39,030 bases of DNA from Hahella sp. HN01 (GTDB taxonomy: Bacteria > Pseudomonadota > Gammaproteobacteria > Pseudomonadales > Oleiphilaceae). Position 1 is the first letter of the stretch. Every line of letters begins with the position of its first letter. Of the stretch, positions 26,097 to 34,548 are shown one piece after another. The DNA lies in NCBI RefSeq assembly GCF_018986435.1, contig NZ_JAHMIN010000016.1, positions 93,439 to 132,468 on the forward strand, written 5' to 3'. The notes below the pieces were generated by a model that did no database searches, had not been told where the DNA came from, and saw nothing but the letters and a program-made list of their open reading frames with translations. A program made the position numbers and the translations under genes.

Positions 26097-26188
26097 GTTT
26101 GCTTCTCCTGTAACCCTTCTCACTCGGTTAAGAGGTTCTCGCTTCTACACAGCAGGGCCGGTCGAACTGCGCTAACCCGTTGTCCTTA

Positions 26189-26215
26189 GTAACGGCTTCA
26201 GGAGAAGATTCTTTA
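26189..26215 (-). promoter_or_regulatory. Sigma-28 promoter of flagellin A
   Basis: On the minus strand TAAAGAAT (26208-26215), 11 bases, GCCGTTAC (26189-26196). This matches TAAAGTTT-N11-GCCGATAA at 6 of 8 positions in each element with ideal spacing. The leader is about 85 bases, ending in the AGGAG of the gene. Confidence 0.75.
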
Positions 26216-26273
26216 GTTAATTTTTGCCTGCTCTTTGTAATGAAATGTAAGCCTTAACCCCATGACTTCACGC

Positions 26274-28337
26274 TCACGCAAAGTCATCGGGATCATTGAT
26301 CGAACGGCGCACCCAGGGATCTGTCTCAAGGTCGAATTTTTTGTACATAACCTGAAGAAAATGTTTATGTACATCAAGGAGAAAGCGCAGCATGGTCTGT
26401 CTCCATTCCTCCATGAAGGTCAGCCTCTCCGCATCATTCTGAATGGCCAGCGTATGCGCGAAACCGATATAAAGAAAATGTCTGATAGAGCCCCGCAACA
26501 GGAAATAAAATTCTTTAGCTTTAACTTGCACCTGATCTTCCATGTAAGTGTTGATGCGGTTACAGACTCTGTTCATTTCATCTTTGCTGGTAATGGGCGC
26601 CTGCAAAAATGTCGAAACATCGTCGCTGAACTGCCCGAACAAGACATTTAAGCGGTCTCGCTTCTTCTCCAGCACGTCTACCGGTATTTTTTCGTGCTGC
26701 GACGCGTAGAGGTAATCCACCACCTTCTGCTTCTTGTCGCTGCTCGCGTTAAACGCCGTCAGGGAAATCGGTAATGGTCCGGGCGCCACCCACTCAGCGC
26801 CCTCAATCTTGGCCCCATGGGAAAAGTTGTAGACTTTGCCGCGCTCAGGGAAGTCACGCAGACTGTTTTCCGCTTTGCGTTTGGCGGCGAAATATTGCGG
26901 TGACGTCAAAACGGAGCCGCCGTCAACACCCTCCACCTTAAACACATGCTGGCCGTCGTAATCCACGCTGCGCTTGAACGCCTCATGGGCGTCGTCGTCG
27001 TAATAGATCGAGCTTTGCGCATGGTGATGGCGTCTGTCCGTGAACCCAAAGTCCATTCCAAACAACAAGATGTTCTTGAATCCGTAGTGCAGCGCCCAGG
27101 CTAACCCGAGGTTGGTGCAAGTGGGAGTTCCCCCGCGGATGATCTGCCCATGCTCGGGAAACATGGTCGCCAGCCCACACTCTTCTTTGATGTATGCGCG
27201 CCGTTCGCCAAACAACTGGTATACGATCGGGCTGATGTGAATAGGAGCAATAACTTTTATCGAATTCAAGTAATCGGGATCTTTAAGCCGCTCCAACTGC
27301 CCGACCACATATTGATAGTCAGACTCCAGTTCGACATGAATATCCGGTTTGATTCCCATCGGATGCAACGCAGTGATGGAGGAGCCGCATGAAATGATCA
27401 ATGCGCCGCGCTGTTGCATCTCCCGTAACTGATCAATGCGCAAGTCCAGGGAGGGACCCGCCCCTACAATGCACACCGGCACATCGGTTATGTCATTGAC
27501 AGGCGGCGGCAATAACTCAACGCCGCTATATATATTGTGCGCCGCCTGATTGAGCTGGTTGACCTCATCGTCATAATTGCCCCAGGAAACCAGGAACACA
27601 TACAGGTCGTCGCACACCTTTTCAGATAAATTATCGTGAGACTTCAGGCCGCGATGATTATAAAACAGCGTCGCGAGAGGAAAAGCTGGCGGTGTCGTAA
27701 CCAGGTTATTCCACAGCAGCGCCCACTGTGAGTATTCGTCTTCCTGCCCGCCCAGCAGAAAGTGAATGGTGCGCCCTTCCGCTCCGTCATACTTGCTGCA
27801 GATCTCCGCCCAGTCGACGGCGTACAGACTCGCGGCGAAATGATCCAGATTAGGCTCAAAAACCACGGCGTAGTTGACCTTGTGCTGCTCCAGGAAGGCC
27901 TCAATGTGATAACCCACGCCGCACCCGAGGAAGACAATGCAGGGATAAGAATCCCCCAGCCAAAAATGATTGAAGTTCGACTTATTAATAGGAGATTTTC
28001 GAATAATGGCGTCAGCGGCTTTGAAGAAAAACCTTGGGAAGCAGTAATCGCCGGGAAACGGCGGGTCAATAGAAACCACCTTGCCGCCTTCACTGTAGAC
28101 CTTGGTGAATTCCTTGATTTCGTTCAGAGCATAGGCCTTGGCTTTACCACCGTATACGGAATGGCCTTCATCGTGAATATCCACTTCACCAGCGTCAGGG
28201 ATGATATTCAGCTTGGATTTTTTCATCTGATAGTTCAGGAAGTGCTTATATATGCCGGGAAAGTGGTCTTTGAAGTAGGCTAAATTCTTTTCCCTGCGCT
28301 CGATGAAAGGCTTAAGTATTTCCGCTTGATCGGTCAT
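26274..28337 (-). CDS. maf: Motility-associated factor glycosyltransferase Maf (DUF115)
   Basis: This 687-residue cytosolic protein has the DUF115/MAF_flag10 domain at about residues 285-440. It shows the nucleotide-sugar-binding signature CIVGAGPSLD (about residue 290), then SCGSSITALHPMGIKPDIHVELE and, further on, GGTPTCTNLGLAWALHYGFKNILLFGMDFGF. The N-terminal region (GCGVGYHIEAFLEQH) is Rossmann-like and the C-terminus is helical. Maf proteins transfer pseudaminic or legionaminic acid type sugars to Ser/Thr of flagellin in Campylobacter, Helicobacter, Aeromonas and others. It sits between the two flagellin genes, 177 bases upstream of flagellin A. The sugar operon lies 5 kb away in this window. 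Confidence 0.93.
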   Translation of the reverse strand: MTDQAEILKPFIERREKNLAYFKDHFPGIYKHFLNYQMKKSKLNIIPDAGEVDIHDEGHSVYGGKAKAYALNEIKEFTKVYSEGGKVVSIDPPFPGDYCFPRFFFKAADAIIRKSPINKSNFNHFWLGDSYPCIVFLGCGVGYHIEAFLEQHKVNYAVVFEPNLDHFAASLYAVDWAEICSKYDGAEGRTIHFLLGGQEDEYSQWALLWNNLVTTPPAFPLATLFYNHRGLKSHDNLSEKVCDDLYVFLVSWGNYDDEVNQLNQAAHNIYSGVELLPPPVNDITDVPVCIVGAGPSLDLRIDQLREMQQRGALIISCGSSITALHPMGIKPDIHVELESDYQYVVGQLERLKDPDYLNSIKVIAPIHISPIVYQLFGERRAYIKEECGLATMFPEHGQIIRGGTPTCTNLGLAWALHYGFKNILLFGMDFGFTDRRHHHAQSSIYYDDDAHEAFKRSVDYDGQHVFKVEGVDGGSVLTSPQYFAAKRKAENSLRDFPERGKVYNFSHGAKIEGAEWVAPGPLPISLTAFNASSDKKQKVVDYLYASQHEKIPVDVLEKKRDRLNVLFGQFSDDVSTFLQAPITSKDEMNRVCNRINTYMEDQVQVKAKEFYFLLRGSIRHFLYIGFAHTLAIQNDAERLTFMEEWRQTMLRFLLDVHKHFLQVMYKKFDLETDPWVRRSINDPDDFA

Positions 28338-28906
28338 TGCTTCTATCTCTTTTTTAGTTTTTCCGAACGAGAAAATTGGGGCGGCAATTTTCCGTCACTC
28401 GAAAAATTTTTAGTGAACAGACAAAGTTAGCGTAGCAGTGATCTGCCCATTACTCCTGTTTTCGCCACTTTAACGCCTCTATCTTTCAAGCTCGGCAATT
28501 ATCATGCCGCCATTTCCGCAGCCGCTTCAAAAAGGGAGGCGTCAGCTTACGCGCCTTTCTTTGCAAGGCGGCGCTATCTATATGAAGGAGAGAGCAATTG
28601 TTATCCCCATTTTCCTCTTGGCGGCAAGCGGCAACTTTTTGACCGCCCCTTGGCAAACTCCTGCCAAAATCCATAGGCCTCCCTTGCCCGCAAACCTATC
28701 TGCGTTTTTTTGTGATTAAAAATCAAACACATAAAATTTCCCAAAAGTTCTGGCAATGCTTTTGCATAGGCAGTGGAAACGCTCCTTTCTGCGCAATTTT
28801 TATTCGCATAGAGGGGCAGGCAAAGTCAGGTAGCCGGTTGCTACGCATCCGAGCGGCTCTTACGAAGGAAACGGCCCGGCTGGTATAGACGCAATAGGGG
28901 GAAGTT
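28338..28906. other. 569-base divergent intergenic region between maf and flagellin B
   Basis: There is no convincing gene. It holds a perfect 8-bp-arm palindrome near the maf start (GAAAATTG at 28371-28378, CAATTTTC at 28385-28392), the sigma-54 promoter of flagellin B, and a small hairpin GTAGC-CGGTT-GCTAC (28830-28844) in the flagellin B leader. The middle (28420-28720) contains only a frame of 45 codons with a hydrophobic start, which I rejected. Sigma-54 activator sites would be expected upstream of 28751, but I cannot pick them out. Confidence 0.55.
28751..28766 (+). promoter_or_regulatory. Sigma-54 (RpoN) promoter of flagellin B
   Basis: The sequence TGGCAATGCTTTTGCA places GG and GC exactly 12 bases apart, the invariant sigma-54 spacing. 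It matches TGGCAC-N5-TTGCA at all but one position. The transcript should start near 28777, giving a leader of about 130 bases. No sigma-28 site is present in this leader. Confidence 0.8.
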
Positions 28907-30958
28907 ATGCCTCAGATAATTAATACCAACATCGCCTCGATCAACGCGCAGCGAAATCTTAATAATTCGCAGTCGGCCAACCAGACCGCTCTGGCGCGCC
29001 TGTCATCGGGTCTTCGTATCAACAGCGCGCGGGACGACGCCGCCGGCTTGGCGATATCCACCCGCTTTACCTCCCAGGTACGAGGATTAAGCGTCGCTAT
29101 CCGCAACGCCGGCGACGCCGTGTCGCTGTCGCAAACAGCGGAAGGCGCGCTTGGCGCGATGAGCGAAAACCTCCTGCGTATTCGCGACCTGGCGCTGCAA
29201 TCCGCCAACGCCACCAACAGCGGGCTGGATCGCAAAGCGCTGAATGAAGAGGTCAACCAGCTGCTTCAAGAGATCAAGCGGGTATCGGAGCAAACCAACT
29301 TCAACGGCACCAAATTGTTGGACGGCACCTTCACTGACGTGACCTTCCAAATCGGCGCCAACGAAGGGGAATCGGTCACTTTCGGTATTGAAGGCGCTAC
29401 CGTGGACAAACTTGGAGCGGCGGAAACCGACGGCATATCCTCGGAACCGGAAGCTGCGGCTCTCGCTGCCGGCGACCTGGTTATCAACGGCATCGCCATT
29501 GGCGCATCCACTGGCGTTGACGATGCGTTCTCCAGCGCCAACCAGGACCAGAGCGCCATCGCCAAAGTGGCGGCGATCAACAAACTGACGGAATCCACCG
29601 GCGTAGAAGCCGTGATTAACGGCACCTACGTCAGCGGCTCCACCACTTTTATCGCCACCACCCAGTCAGCGTCCGTGACGATAAACGGCGTGGCGATCGC
29701 AGTGACCATCTCCTCTAACCTGTCATCGCAGGTCAATCTTGAGAACGTCGCAGCGGCGATCAATGAAAAATCCGGACAAACCGGCGTCACCGCCTCGTTT
29801 GACGGCAACCCGACGGTCGGCATCAGGCTGACGGCGGAGGATGGCCGCAACATTGTCATCCAAAGCACGGCCCTCAACTCCACCGCCTTCGGTTTGCCGC
29901 CGTCCGACACGGCCGCCTCCGCCGCCGTTACCTACACGGGCACCTTTACGCTCATATCACGCGACGGCAGCGCCATTGGACTCGATACTACAACCGGCAA
30001 CATTGGCAACGCGGGTCTTTCTGTAGGCACCTTCAGCGGTAATAACAGCGGCGCCATCAGCGACCAGGTGGACGCCAACCCGTTCGCTGCCGGCGACCTG
30101 GTTATCAACGGCGTTCCCATCGGCCCGACGCAAACCAACTTTGACACCTCTTCCAGCACGCAAACGGACTCCAGCGCCATCGCCAAAGCCGTGGCGATCA
30201 ACAAGGTCAGCGATCAGACCGGCGTTGTGGCGGAGGTAAACGATACGATCCAAAACGCCACGGCGTTGGTCACCGGCAGCGCGCAAAACTTCAACTTCCA
30301 GATCAACGGCGTGCAGATCAACATCTCCTACGGCTCCAACGATACCGTGGCGGATGTGCAAAGAACGGTTATCACCGCGATCAACAACAAGTCCGGTCAG
30401 ACTGGGGTGCAAGCGGAAGCCTTCGGCAGCAGTTACAGAATGATCGCCGACGATGGCAGGAACATTCAGATATCCAACGCCTCTACGACCACGTCTTTAA
30501 TTGGATTGGGCACGGTGGACACTGTCACCGCCAGCACCATCACCCTGCTCTCGGCCGGCGCCATCGAGCTGGATACGCTGACCGGTCAGATAGAAAAGAG
30601 CGGGTTCGAAGTCGGCACTTACGGCTCCAACTCCACCGGACAATTGGTGCAAAACATCGATATATCCACGGTGGACGGCGCCATCCTGGCCCTCAGCGCA
30701 GTGGACAACGCGTTGAACACCATCAACTTCCAGCGTGCGAATCTCGGCGCGATTCAGAATCGCTTCGAGTCGACCATATCCAACCAGGCGATTGCGTCAG
30801 AAAACCTGACCGCCGCCAACTCGCGAATCCGCGATGCGGACTTCGCGGCGGAGACCGCCGAGCTGTCCCGAACCCAGGTATTGCAGTCAGCCGGATTGTC
30901 GATTCTGGCCCAGGCTAATGCACAGCCGCAGCAGGTGCTGCAGCTGCTGCAAGGCTAA
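28907..30958 (+). CDS. Flagellin B
   Basis: This 683-residue paralogue of flagellin A has the same D0/D1 ends (MPQIINTNIASINAQRNLNNS, LSSGLRINSARDDAAGLAIS and the C-terminal RIRDADFAAETAELSRTQVLQSAG). The variable region again holds two modules (residues about 174-380 and 383-578) with GDLVINGIxIG, SAIAKVAAIN, NEKSGQTGVTA and DGRNI landmarks. AGGGGG 6 bases before the ATG is a strong ribosome-binding site. It is read from a sigma-54 promoter and followed after 35 bases by the TPR/methyltransferase-like gene. It is probably a second filament subunit expressed at a different stage from flagellin A. Confidence 0.95.
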   Translation: MPQIINTNIASINAQRNLNNSQSANQTALARLSSGLRINSARDDAAGLAISTRFTSQVRGLSVAIRNAGDAVSLSQTAEGALGAMSENLLRIRDLALQSANATNSGLDRKALNEEVNQLLQEIKRVSEQTNFNGTKLLDGTFTDVTFQIGANEGESVTFGIEGATVDKLGAAETDGISSEPEAAALAAGDLVINGIAIGASTGVDDAFSSANQDQSAIAKVAAINKLTESTGVEAVINGTYVSGSTTFIATTQSASVTINGVAIAVTISSNLSSQVNLENVAAAINEKSGQTGVTASFDGNPTVGIRLTAEDGRNIVIQSTALNSTAFGLPPSDTAASAAVTYTGTFTLISRDGSAIGLDTTTGNIGNAGLSVGTFSGNNSGAISDQVDANPFAAGDLVINGVPIGPTQTNFDTSSSTQTDSSAIAKAVAINKVSDQTGVVAEVNDTIQNATALVTGSAQNFNFQINGVQINISYGSNDTVADVQRTVITAINNKSGQTGVQAEAFGSSYRMIADDGRNIQISNASTTTSLIGLGTVDTVTASTITLLSAGAIELDTLTGQIEKSGFEVGTYGSNSTGQLVQNIDISTVDGAILALSAVDNALNTINFQRANLGAIQNRFESTISNQAIASENLTAANSRIRDADFAAETAELSRTQVLQSAGLSILAQANAQPQQVLQLLQG

Positions 30959-30993
30959 ACAGAGATTGAATTGAGCTAGCAGAGGTAAGAACC

Positions 30994-32994
30994 ATGCAGG
31001 CAACAGCGCAAGCAAACGAAAAACTTCAATCCACCCGTGTTGAAGCCGCCCATTTACTGATAGAGGCGAACGAGATATACCGCGCCTCCAATCGTCCAGG
31101 CGCGTCGCATCAACAACGCAGTGAGGACAGAGGCGCCGCCAAAGCGCTGATAGAGCAAGCGCTGGCGCTGGAGCCAGCGCAGGCCTCGGCGCTGGGCCTG
31201 CTGGGTCGAATAGAGCTGGATGAAGGACGGCTTAACGAAGCGCGCCGGTTCTTCAACCAGGCGCTGGCCCAAGACCGCAACGCGCCGCAACTGATCGCCA
31301 ACCTTGGCTATCTGAATCTGATGGAGAATCAGCCCGCTCAGGCGGAGCAATATTTCCAGCAGGCGCTGCAACAGGATAAAAGCTACGCCGCCGCCTTTCT
31401 GGGCATCGCACACTGCCAGGCGGCGATGGGCAATTACGATATTGCCTATATGCACTATCGGCGCTTATTGGAATACGGTCTGGAGTGGCCCACTCTGTAC
31501 GCCGGCATGATCAAGTGCTGCGCTCATCTGCAGGTTGAAAGACGCTCCGAAACCATTGAGCGCGACCTGTTGGATTTACTACAGCAAGAAGATCTGCCTC
31601 ATCAGAATCTGGCTCGCATTACCGCACAGGCGCTGGCGTTGAAATACGACCTGCGCAACCCTGACGTGTGCATCGACATCAACGACGCCGCGCAGGACCC
31701 ATTACTGCTCTTGGCGCTGACCAGAACTGTGATGCCAAATGCGGACGTAGAGCAGTTCGTCACGTTGATTCGCAAAGCTATCCTTGACGAGACGACAGCC
31801 TCTGGCGAATTACGCGAAGGGCTGCAGGAACTGGCCATCGCCATCGGCGTCTACAATGTCGCTACCGGCGGAGCCCTTTACGCCGCCGAAGATGAAACCG
31901 CTCAAATCAGCGACCTGAACAGAAAGATTCTGCTGTCATGCACAACGGAAAACAGCGTGACGGATATCGCAGGCGCTCTTATCGTCGCCGCCATGTACGT
32001 CACTCTCTTCCCTCAGGCCTACTCGCGCTACCTGTCGGCCTTCTCCCTGGACGACTGGCCGCAGTCCATGCAACTGCTGATGGAAGCCAGCTTCTACTTA
32101 CCCATGGAGGATGAAGGCTACAAGCAAGGGTTTCAGGAAAAACAGCTTGAGTTACTGGAAGACGCAGCGGAAGTCGCCATGGCCTGCCCAGTGTGGCGCA
32201 ACATAGAGTTCTTCAGCGAGCAATCGTTGCGCAAACAATTGGAAAGCGTATTAGGGGCGCGGGCGCAGCAGTTGCCCGAACGCTTATGCGCGATGATTCT
32301 CGGCGCCGAGTCGTCACAAAGAGCAGTGGAATTCGCCCGCTACTTTGACGACGTGGATGTTATCGCTGTCGATGAGAATCTGGCGAACCTCGCTTTTGGC
32401 GCTCGCAAAGCGGAACAGTATGATCTGGAAAATATCGTATTCTGGCCCTACTCCATCGCCCAGCGTTTTATCGAGGACGGAGCGACGATTCACTTCCTGA
32501 AGATTGAGAAGTTTCCTTCTCTCAGCGAGGCGGAGTTTAACCTGATCGAAAGCATCAAGAGAATGGTGTGTAAAGGCGGCGTCGTACAGGTTTCAACCGG
32601 CGACAGCGAACTGACACAGGTGACGGATAAAGCTCAGACGATCATTGAGCACTATCGACTGACCCGACGCTCCAATGATATTCGCCTGCTACGCAGGGCG
32701 ATCATTGAAAATGCGGACGATCCCGCCTGGGCGCCATTGCTCAGCCACCCGCACTTTTACAACCTGACAGGGTGTCGCAGCACCTGGTTCGCTGGCGAAG
32801 ATCGCGCGCAGATTCAGTCCGTACTGACGTACCTTAGCAATGAGGTGGACTGGAAACTGGCGCAGGTCAAAGACCGGGACGACAAGGTGCAACCCTCAGG
32901 TCCAATATTGAAACAACTGCAGACCGAAGTCTTCGGGGCCGACATCGGCAAAGTGATCGGCCACGATCTCAAGCTGTATTTTGTGAAAAGGTAA
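30994..32994 (+). CDS. TPR protein with methyltransferase-like C-terminal domain
   Basis: This 666-residue protein has tetratricopeptide repeats over about residues 40-190 (ALEPAQASALGLLGRIELDEGRLNEARRFF and two following repeats). A helical middle follows, and then a C-terminal class I methyltransferase-like fold around 425-560, with DVDVIAVDENLANLAFGARKAEQYDLENI matching motif II and its downstream helix. The expected glycine-rich SAM loop is degenerate (LGAESSQRAV), so catalysis is doubtful. Proteins of this TPR-plus-methyltransferase layout occur beside flagellin and glycosylation genes in Xanthomonas-like bacteria. AGAGG precedes the ATG, and co-transcription with flagellin B is likely. 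I infer a flagellin-modification role. Confidence 0.75.
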   Translation: MQATAQANEKLQSTRVEAAHLLIEANEIYRASNRPGASHQQRSEDRGAAKALIEQALALEPAQASALGLLGRIELDEGRLNEARRFFNQALAQDRNAPQLIANLGYLNLMENQPAQAEQYFQQALQQDKSYAAAFLGIAHCQAAMGNYDIAYMHYRRLLEYGLEWPTLYAGMIKCCAHLQVERRSETIERDLLDLLQQEDLPHQNLARITAQALALKYDLRNPDVCIDINDAAQDPLLLLALTRTVMPNADVEQFVTLIRKAILDETTASGELREGLQELAIAIGVYNVATGGALYAAEDETAQISDLNRKILLSCTTENSVTDIAGALIVAAMYVTLFPQAYSRYLSAFSLDDWPQSMQLLMEASFYLPMEDEGYKQGFQEKQLELLEDAAEVAMACPVWRNIEFFSEQSLRKQLESVLGARAQQLPERLCAMILGAESSQRAVEFARYFDDVDVIAVDENLANLAFGARKAEQYDLENIVFWPYSIAQRFIEDGATIHFLKIEKFPSLSEAEFNLIESIKRMVCKGGVVQVSTGDSELTQVTDKAQTIIEHYRLTRRSNDIRLLRRAIIENADDPAWAPLLSHPHFYNLTGCRSTWFAGEDRAQIQSVLTYLSNEVDWKLAQVKDRDDKVQPSGPILKQLQTEVFGADIGKVIGHDLKLYFVKR

Positions 32995-33004
32995 AAGCCA
33001 CTAT

Positions 33005-33033
33005 CGGCGGGCTGCAAGGCCCGCCGTTTTTTT
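33005..33033 (+). terminator. Intrinsic terminator of the flagellin B-TPR operon
   Basis: CGGCGGGC (33005-33012) pairs perfectly with GCCCGCCG (33019-33026) across a TGCAAG loop and is followed by T7. The T-run leads directly into the 7-bp tandem repeat. Confidence 0.88.
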
Positions 33034-33099
33034 CTTCCCTCTTCCCTCTTCCCTCTTCCCTCTTCCCTCTTCCCTCTTCCCTCTTCCCTCTTCCCTCTT
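33034..33099. repeat. 7-bp tandem repeat (CTTCCCT), nine units
   Basis: Nine perfect consecutive copies of CTTCCCT run from 33034 to 33096, followed by a partial CTT. One strand is pure pyrimidine. It lies in the gap between two convergent operons, so a change of copy number would not disrupt a reading frame. Confidence 0.95.
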
Positions 33100-33124
33100 G
33101 AGACGCTAACCGCTCACTCCGTTA

Positions 33125-33778
33125 TCAGCCAAATTTGATCCGTCGATTATCCAGTTTATTGGGCGAAATCCGGCAGTCAGGAAATTTTCCCACGACCAGA
33201 CTGTCATCCGGCGTATCAATACCTTGCACGAACGCATCGGCGGCAAAAGTGACGTTAGTTCCGACGCGACAGTTACCAATCAGCTTGGAGCCGGAACAGA
33301 ACACCGCGCCCTCGCCAATCGTTGGGTAGTCGCCGCGATAGGTGGAGCCAATGGTCACGCCCTGGTACACCGTCAGATAGTCGCTGTAAGAGGCTGAACC
33401 CAGCACCGTTCCAAGCGGGTGCACCAACAGGAAGATACGCGGCAGCTCCACGCCATAGAAGGCGTCTACACCGTGCAAGGCTTTATTAAGAAGAAACGCC
33501 TTTTCCGCCAGCGTCACCTGACTGTCGCGGTAGGCCTGGTTAGCGAGAAAATACAAAAAGGTAGCGTAATGATCGCCGTGAAGATGGTTAAACACGGCCT
33601 CATCGTTCTCGACATAGTATTTCAGACGAATATGGGAAAAGCAGAACTCCAGTCGCTTCAGCGCTTCAGGCAGGGATTGAGACAACGCCGTCTCCACGCT
33701 GCGGCCGTCCGGGAAAAAATGATCAAGCTGCTTACTGACATAATGAGCCAGATGCTCAGGGGCTAAAGATAGCTGCAT
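33125..33778 (-). CDS. Hexapeptide-repeat acetyltransferase (serine acetyltransferase-like)
   Basis: This 217-residue protein has a helical N-terminal half and a left-handed beta-helix C-terminal half with hexapeptide pattern (VHPLGTVLGSASYSDYLTVYQG, VTIGSTYRGDYPTIGEGAVF, GSKLIGNCRVGTNVTF, ADAFVQG). This is the layout of CysE-like O-acetyltransferases, with His in HPLGT as likely base. It is the last gene of the sugar operon, so a sugar O- or N-acetyl transfer is likelier than cysteine synthesis. The start at 33778 gives a 2-base gap to hisF2; a longer in-frame start at 33874 would run back into hisF2 and is disfavoured. Confidence 0.8.
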   Translation of the reverse strand: MQLSLAPEHLAHYVSKQLDHFFPDGRSVETALSQSLPEALKRLEFCFSHIRLKYYVENDEAVFNHLHGDHYATFLYFLANQAYRDSQVTLAEKAFLLNKALHGVDAFYGVELPRIFLLVHPLGTVLGSASYSDYLTVYQGVTIGSTYRGDYPTIGEGAVFCSGSKLIGNCRVGTNVTFAADAFVQGIDTPDDSLVVGKFPDCRISPNKLDNRRIKFG

Positions 33779-33780
33779 GG

Positions 33781-34548
33781 TTATTTGATGAGCTTCATGG
33801 GGACGCCAGCGTTCAATAAATGCGATCTGGCGCGAATGGGATTGTTGTCGCCAAAGTGAAAGATACTCGCACACACCACCGCATCCGCGTTCGCTTCCTG
33901 AAAGGCCGCAGCAAGGTGCGCGAATGTGCCGGCGCCGCCGGCGGCAAGTACGGGCCGATCAGTAACCGCCTTGGCGCACTTGATCATATCCAGGTCATAT
34001 CCCTGCATCATGCCGTCGCGGTCGACAGCGTTGACGATAAACTCGCCGGCGCCGCGCTGGGTCATGTCGCGAATAAACTCTTCAAGTTCCCGCTCTGTTT
34101 TGTGACGACCACAATGAGAGTACAAGCGGTATGCGCCATCTTCCCGTTTCACATCCAGACCGACGACAATGCATTGGCGGCCAAAGATAGCCGAAGCGTC
34201 GTTAATCAACCCCGGATTTTCTATAGCGGCAGTGGTGATAACGACTTTATCCGCGCCGGACTGCACCAGGCGACGCACTTGCTCCACAGAGTTCACTCCG
34301 CCGCCGACGCTCAGCGGCATAAAACACTCGGAGGACACCTTATCAATGAGATTCAACAATTGCTCAAAGTCGCTTCCCTGGCGATTGGCGTCCACATCCA
34401 GAAACACCAGTTCATCCGCAAACTGAGCGTTGTATATGCGAGCGGCGGAAACCGGATCGCCAGTGTCCCGAAAAGCGGAAAATTGTTTCCCCTTCACCAT
34501 GCGCCCCTGACTCAACAGCAGCATGGGAATAATGCGCTTTTTCAGCAT
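33781..34548 (-). CDS. hisF2: HisF2/AglZ-type protein of acetamidino-sugar synthesis
   Basis: This 255-residue TIM barrel is related to the cyclase subunit of imidazole glycerol phosphate synthase (VFLDVDANRQG, PLSVGGGVNSVEQVRRLVQSGADKV, GLDVKRE). At the position of the catalytic Asp11 of true HisF (IIxCLDV) it has IIPMLLL, so Asp is Leu11; the second acid, equivalent to Asp130, remains as Asp132. This pattern is typical of HisF2 partners in O-antigen or flagellar sugar loci, which only channel ammonia to an amidotransferase of the WbpG/PseA type. The ATG at 34548 overlaps the hisH2 stop as ATGCTGA, showing translational coupling; an alternative ATG lies 12 bases upstream. Confidence 0.88.
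   Translation of the reverse strand: MLKKRIIPMLLLSQGRMVKGKQFSAFRDTGDPVSAARIYNAQFADELVFLDVDANRQGSDFEQLLNLIDKVSSECFMPLSVGGGVNSVEQVRRLVQSGADKVVITTAAIENPGLINDASAIFGRQCIVVGLDVKREDGAYRLYSHCGRHKTERELEEFIRDMTQRGAGEFIVNAVDRDGMMQGYDLDMIKCAKAVTDRPVLAAGGAGTFAHLAAAFQEANADAVVCASIFHFGDNNPIRARSHLLNAGVPMKLIK

Noticed and set aside
28582-28719. A 45-codon frame starting MKERAIVIPIFLLAASG upstream of flagellin B, resembling a short exported peptide
   Set aside because: No ribosome-binding site precedes it, the part after the hydrophobic stretch is proline-rich with no family resemblance, and it lies upstream of the sigma-54 promoter in a region expected to hold activator sites.
28821-28840. Sigma-28 promoter for flagellin B (CAAAGTCA then GCCGGTTG)
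   Set aside because: The spacing between the elements is 4 bases rather than 11, so FliA could not use it; the sigma-54 site upstream is far better.
33125-33874. Longer start (33874) for the hexapeptide acetyltransferase
   Set aside because: It would overlap hisF2 by 94 bases, and the extra residues do not look like the family; ATG 33778 gives a normal 2-base operon gap.
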